From JBCCMA01 sp039026595 (GTDB lineage: Bacteria > Pseudomonadota > Gammaproteobacteria > Steroidobacterales > JBCCMA01): a stretch of 15,524 bases of DNA. Of the stretch, positions 13,771-15,524 are shown in pieces. The translations under genes and the position numbers were made by a program. The stretch's first letter is position 1; each line of letters opens with the position of its first letter. Location of the stretch: the NCBI GenBank assembly GCA_039026595.1, contig JBCCMA010000086.1:1-15524 (forward strand), read 5' to 3'. The notes beneath the pieces are model-generated. The model saw only the letters and a list, made by a program, of their open reading frames with translations. It had not been told where the DNA came from and ran no database searches.

Positions 13771-15524
13771 ATGCGTGGTCCGTTCGGCAGTTCACCCTTG
13801 TACCAGCGCGTGCTGCTGATGCTGCTCGCCCTGCCGCTTGTCGCCATCGCGCTCGTGATCGTTTTGCACCATCAGGACCTGCGCAACACGGATCGTACTC
13901 TCGCCACGAGGACCGCCGCGGTGCTGGCACGCAGTTTCGATCGCGTGCCACCCGCCGAGCGCCGCACCTGGCTCAACAGTCAGGTGTCGGGCGAGCAAAC
14001 GACGCGACCGGTGCTTGGCATCCAGATCGCGAGCGCGTCGGGCGCCGTGCTGACCACGGCCGGCGATATTGCCCCCACCGATGCGATCGCCGCAACCGCG
14101 ACCACAGCGACCGGCGAGCGCATTACGGTTTATTCGCATGCCCTTGATACCACGGGGTTCTGGCGACGGGACCTCATCGTGGCGTTGCTGTTTACGCTAG
14201 CGGGCACTATGGCGTTCGGCATCGCAACGTGGCCGGCCATCCACGCGCTGCTGATTTCTATCGAAGACATCAATCACGCAGTCAACAGTTTTCGACAGTT
14301 AAATTTCCGCGCCCGCGTGCGCGAGATCGGTTTCGGACGACTTCTGGTGCTGGAACAGAACGTCAACCGGATGGCGGAGGTACTGGACAGCTCCTTCGAA
14401 GACTCCGCTCGCCAGTCGCAACGCGCCACCGACGACCTGCAGACCACACTTGAAGAAGTTGAAATCAAGAATGTGGAGCTGGACCTGGCGCGCAAGCGCG
14501 CGCTGGCGGACGCGCGCGACAAGTCGCGCTTTCTGGCCAACATGAGCCATGAAATTCGTACACCGATGAACGCCATTGTGGGCTACTCGCAGATGCTTGA
14601 GACCACATCGCTGGATGCCGCGCAGCACGACTATCTGGAGCGCATTGAGCGTGCGTCGCAGACGCTATTGACCATCATTGACGACATCTTGAGTCTGTCG
14701 CGACTTGAGGCCGGCGCACTGGCTCTGGAGAGCGCCGAGTTCGATGTTCGGCATATCGCGTCGCACGCGGTCGACATGCTCGCGCCGCAGGCTTATCAGA
14801 AGGGTCTGATTCTGCGCACACGGATCGAACCGAGTGTCCCCTCCTGTTTCATCGGCGACCCTGGGCGGATTCGTCAGGTTCTGTCCAACCTGCTGTCCAA
14901 TGCCATCAAATTCACGGACGCAGGCCTGGTCGAACTGCATATCAGTGCCGATGTGCAGACAGATCGACACGCGATATTGCAGCTGCGCGTACGGGATACC
15001 GGTCGCGGCATCGACAAGGAAGAACGACAAAAGCTGTTCGAGCCGTTTGTGCAAAGCCACCGCGGCCAAAACCAGGGTGGTGCAGGCCTTGGCCTTGCGA
15101 TAGCCCGTGGTCTGGTAAACGTGATGGGCGGTACGGTGTCGCTCAAATCAACGCGTGGTCAGGGCTCTGTTTTTGGCGTGCGTCTGCCGCTGAAGACGGA
15201 CCCTGCGCGACGCTATCAATTTGCAACGGCTCTGAATGGCATAGGCGTTCTGGTTGCGATGGCGGACCCCACGCTCCGGACCCATATCGGTGAGCAGCTG
15301 CGTACGCTTGGCGCCAAGGTCACGGAGGTTCCACGTTGGCCGGTGCCGGCAGAGCAGCTTGCGCCAAAGACACGTTTCGTCATCCTGGAGTCGGCTGCCG
15401 ATGAGCTGTCGCGGCAGGCGGACCGCTGGAAGGAAGCCGGACAGACGCCACTTTTTCTGGTGTCGTCGGCGGACCGGCAGGTTCTTCAGGATCTGTCCAT
15501 CCGCAGCGCCGGGCTCGCTCTGCC
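13771..15524 (+). CDS. barA: BarA/GacS-type hybrid sensor histidine kinase, 3' end cut by window
   Basis: The first 584 codons of a hybrid kinase; no stop before the right edge. TM1 is about 14-33, a periplasmic region about 34-132, TM2 about 134-155, then a HAMP-like linker to about 210. Next comes a helix with TLEEVEIKNVELDLARKRA, nearly the same as E. coli BarA. The kinase core has phosphoacceptor His260 (MSHEIRTP), N-box NLLSNAIKF (373-381), DTGRGI (409-414), LFEPF (422-426) and GGAGLGLAIA. From about 490 a receiver-like domain begins but lacks the acidic pair (VLVAMADP) and the phosphorylated Asp (VILES), as the first receiver-like domain of BarA also does. A true receiver and Hpt domain should follow outside the window. 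BarA phosphorylates UvrY/GacA to control the Csr/Rsm regulatory RNAs. Divergence from rlmD supports the name. Confidence 0.88.
   Translation, partial: MRGPFGSSPLYQRVLLMLLALPLVAIALVIVLHHQDLRNTDRTLATRTAAVLARSFDRVPPAERRTWLNSQVSGEQTTRPVLGIQIASASGAVLTTAGDIAPTDAIAATATTATGERITVYSHALDTTGFWRRDLIVALLFTLAGTMAFGIATWPAIHALLISIEDINHAVNSFRQLNFRARVREIGFGRLLVLEQNVNRMAEVLDSSFEDSARQSQRATDDLQTTLEEVEIKNVELDLARKRALADARDKSRFLANMSHEIRTPMNAIVGYSQMLETTSLDAAQHDYLERIERASQTLLTIIDDILSLSRLEAGALALESAEFDVRHIASHAVDMLAPQAYQKGLILRTRIEPSVPSCFIGDPGRIRQVLSNLLSNAIKFTDAGLVELHISADVQTDRHAILQLRVRDTGRGIDKEERQKLFEPFVQSHRGQNQGGAGLGLAIARGLVNVMGGTVSLKSTRGQGSVFGVRLPLKTDPARRYQFATALNGIGVLVAMADPTLRTHIGEQLRTLGAKVTEVPRWPVPAEQLAPKTRFVILESAADELSRQADRWKEAGQTPLFLVSSADRQVLQDLSIRSAGLAL

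Overview
The window is a gene-dense, GC-rich stretch of bacterial chromosome. The gene content and order point to a gammaproteobacterium: comEC-exbB-exbD beside the lipoprotein-releasing lol genes, mfd followed by csiV, and rlmD divergent from a barA-type hybrid kinase are arrangements typical of that class. I cannot name the genus. I see no tRNA, rRNA, insertion sequence, prophage gene, CRISPR array or other sign of recent transfer, and no stretch over 300 bases lacks a gene.

Layout. On the minus strand, reading right to left from 7158, come sfsA, two tandem LolC/LolE-type permeases (6430-5174 and 5181-3937) and lolD (3926-3231). These genes are 2 nt apart or overlap or nearly abut, so they form one operon. 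After about 100 nt follow comEC (3127-785), exbB (772-107) and the first 34 codons of exbD (104-1, cut by the window edge). The plus strand then carries a small secreted BamE/SmpA-like protein (7308-7589), mfd (7735-11211) and csiV (11264-11902). Converging on csiV with no bases between the stop codons is a two-gene minus-strand unit, rlmD (13763-12393) and a small L,D-transpeptidase (12391-11903). Diverging from rlmD is a barA-type hybrid sensor kinase starting at 13771, cut by the right edge.

How they fit together. Much of the window serves the cell envelope. LolCDE extracts lipoproteins from the inner membrane. ExbB/ExbD use the proton-motive force to energise an outer-membrane or envelope process. 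CsiV and the L,D-transpeptidase deal with peptidoglycan. ComEC is the inner-membrane DNA uptake channel. Mfd couples transcription to DNA repair, RlmD methylates 23S rRNA, and BarA is the sensor of the BarA/UvrY (GacS/GacA) system.

Nothing here is clearly an undescribed system. The most interesting unexplained element is a pair of near-identical 6-bp hairpins repeated at a 25-nt period (7198-7246) in the sfsA / small-gene intergenic region. Next are the mosaic tandem Lol permeases, of which only one shows a LolC-type hook motif, and the signal-less L,D-transpeptidase abutting csiV.
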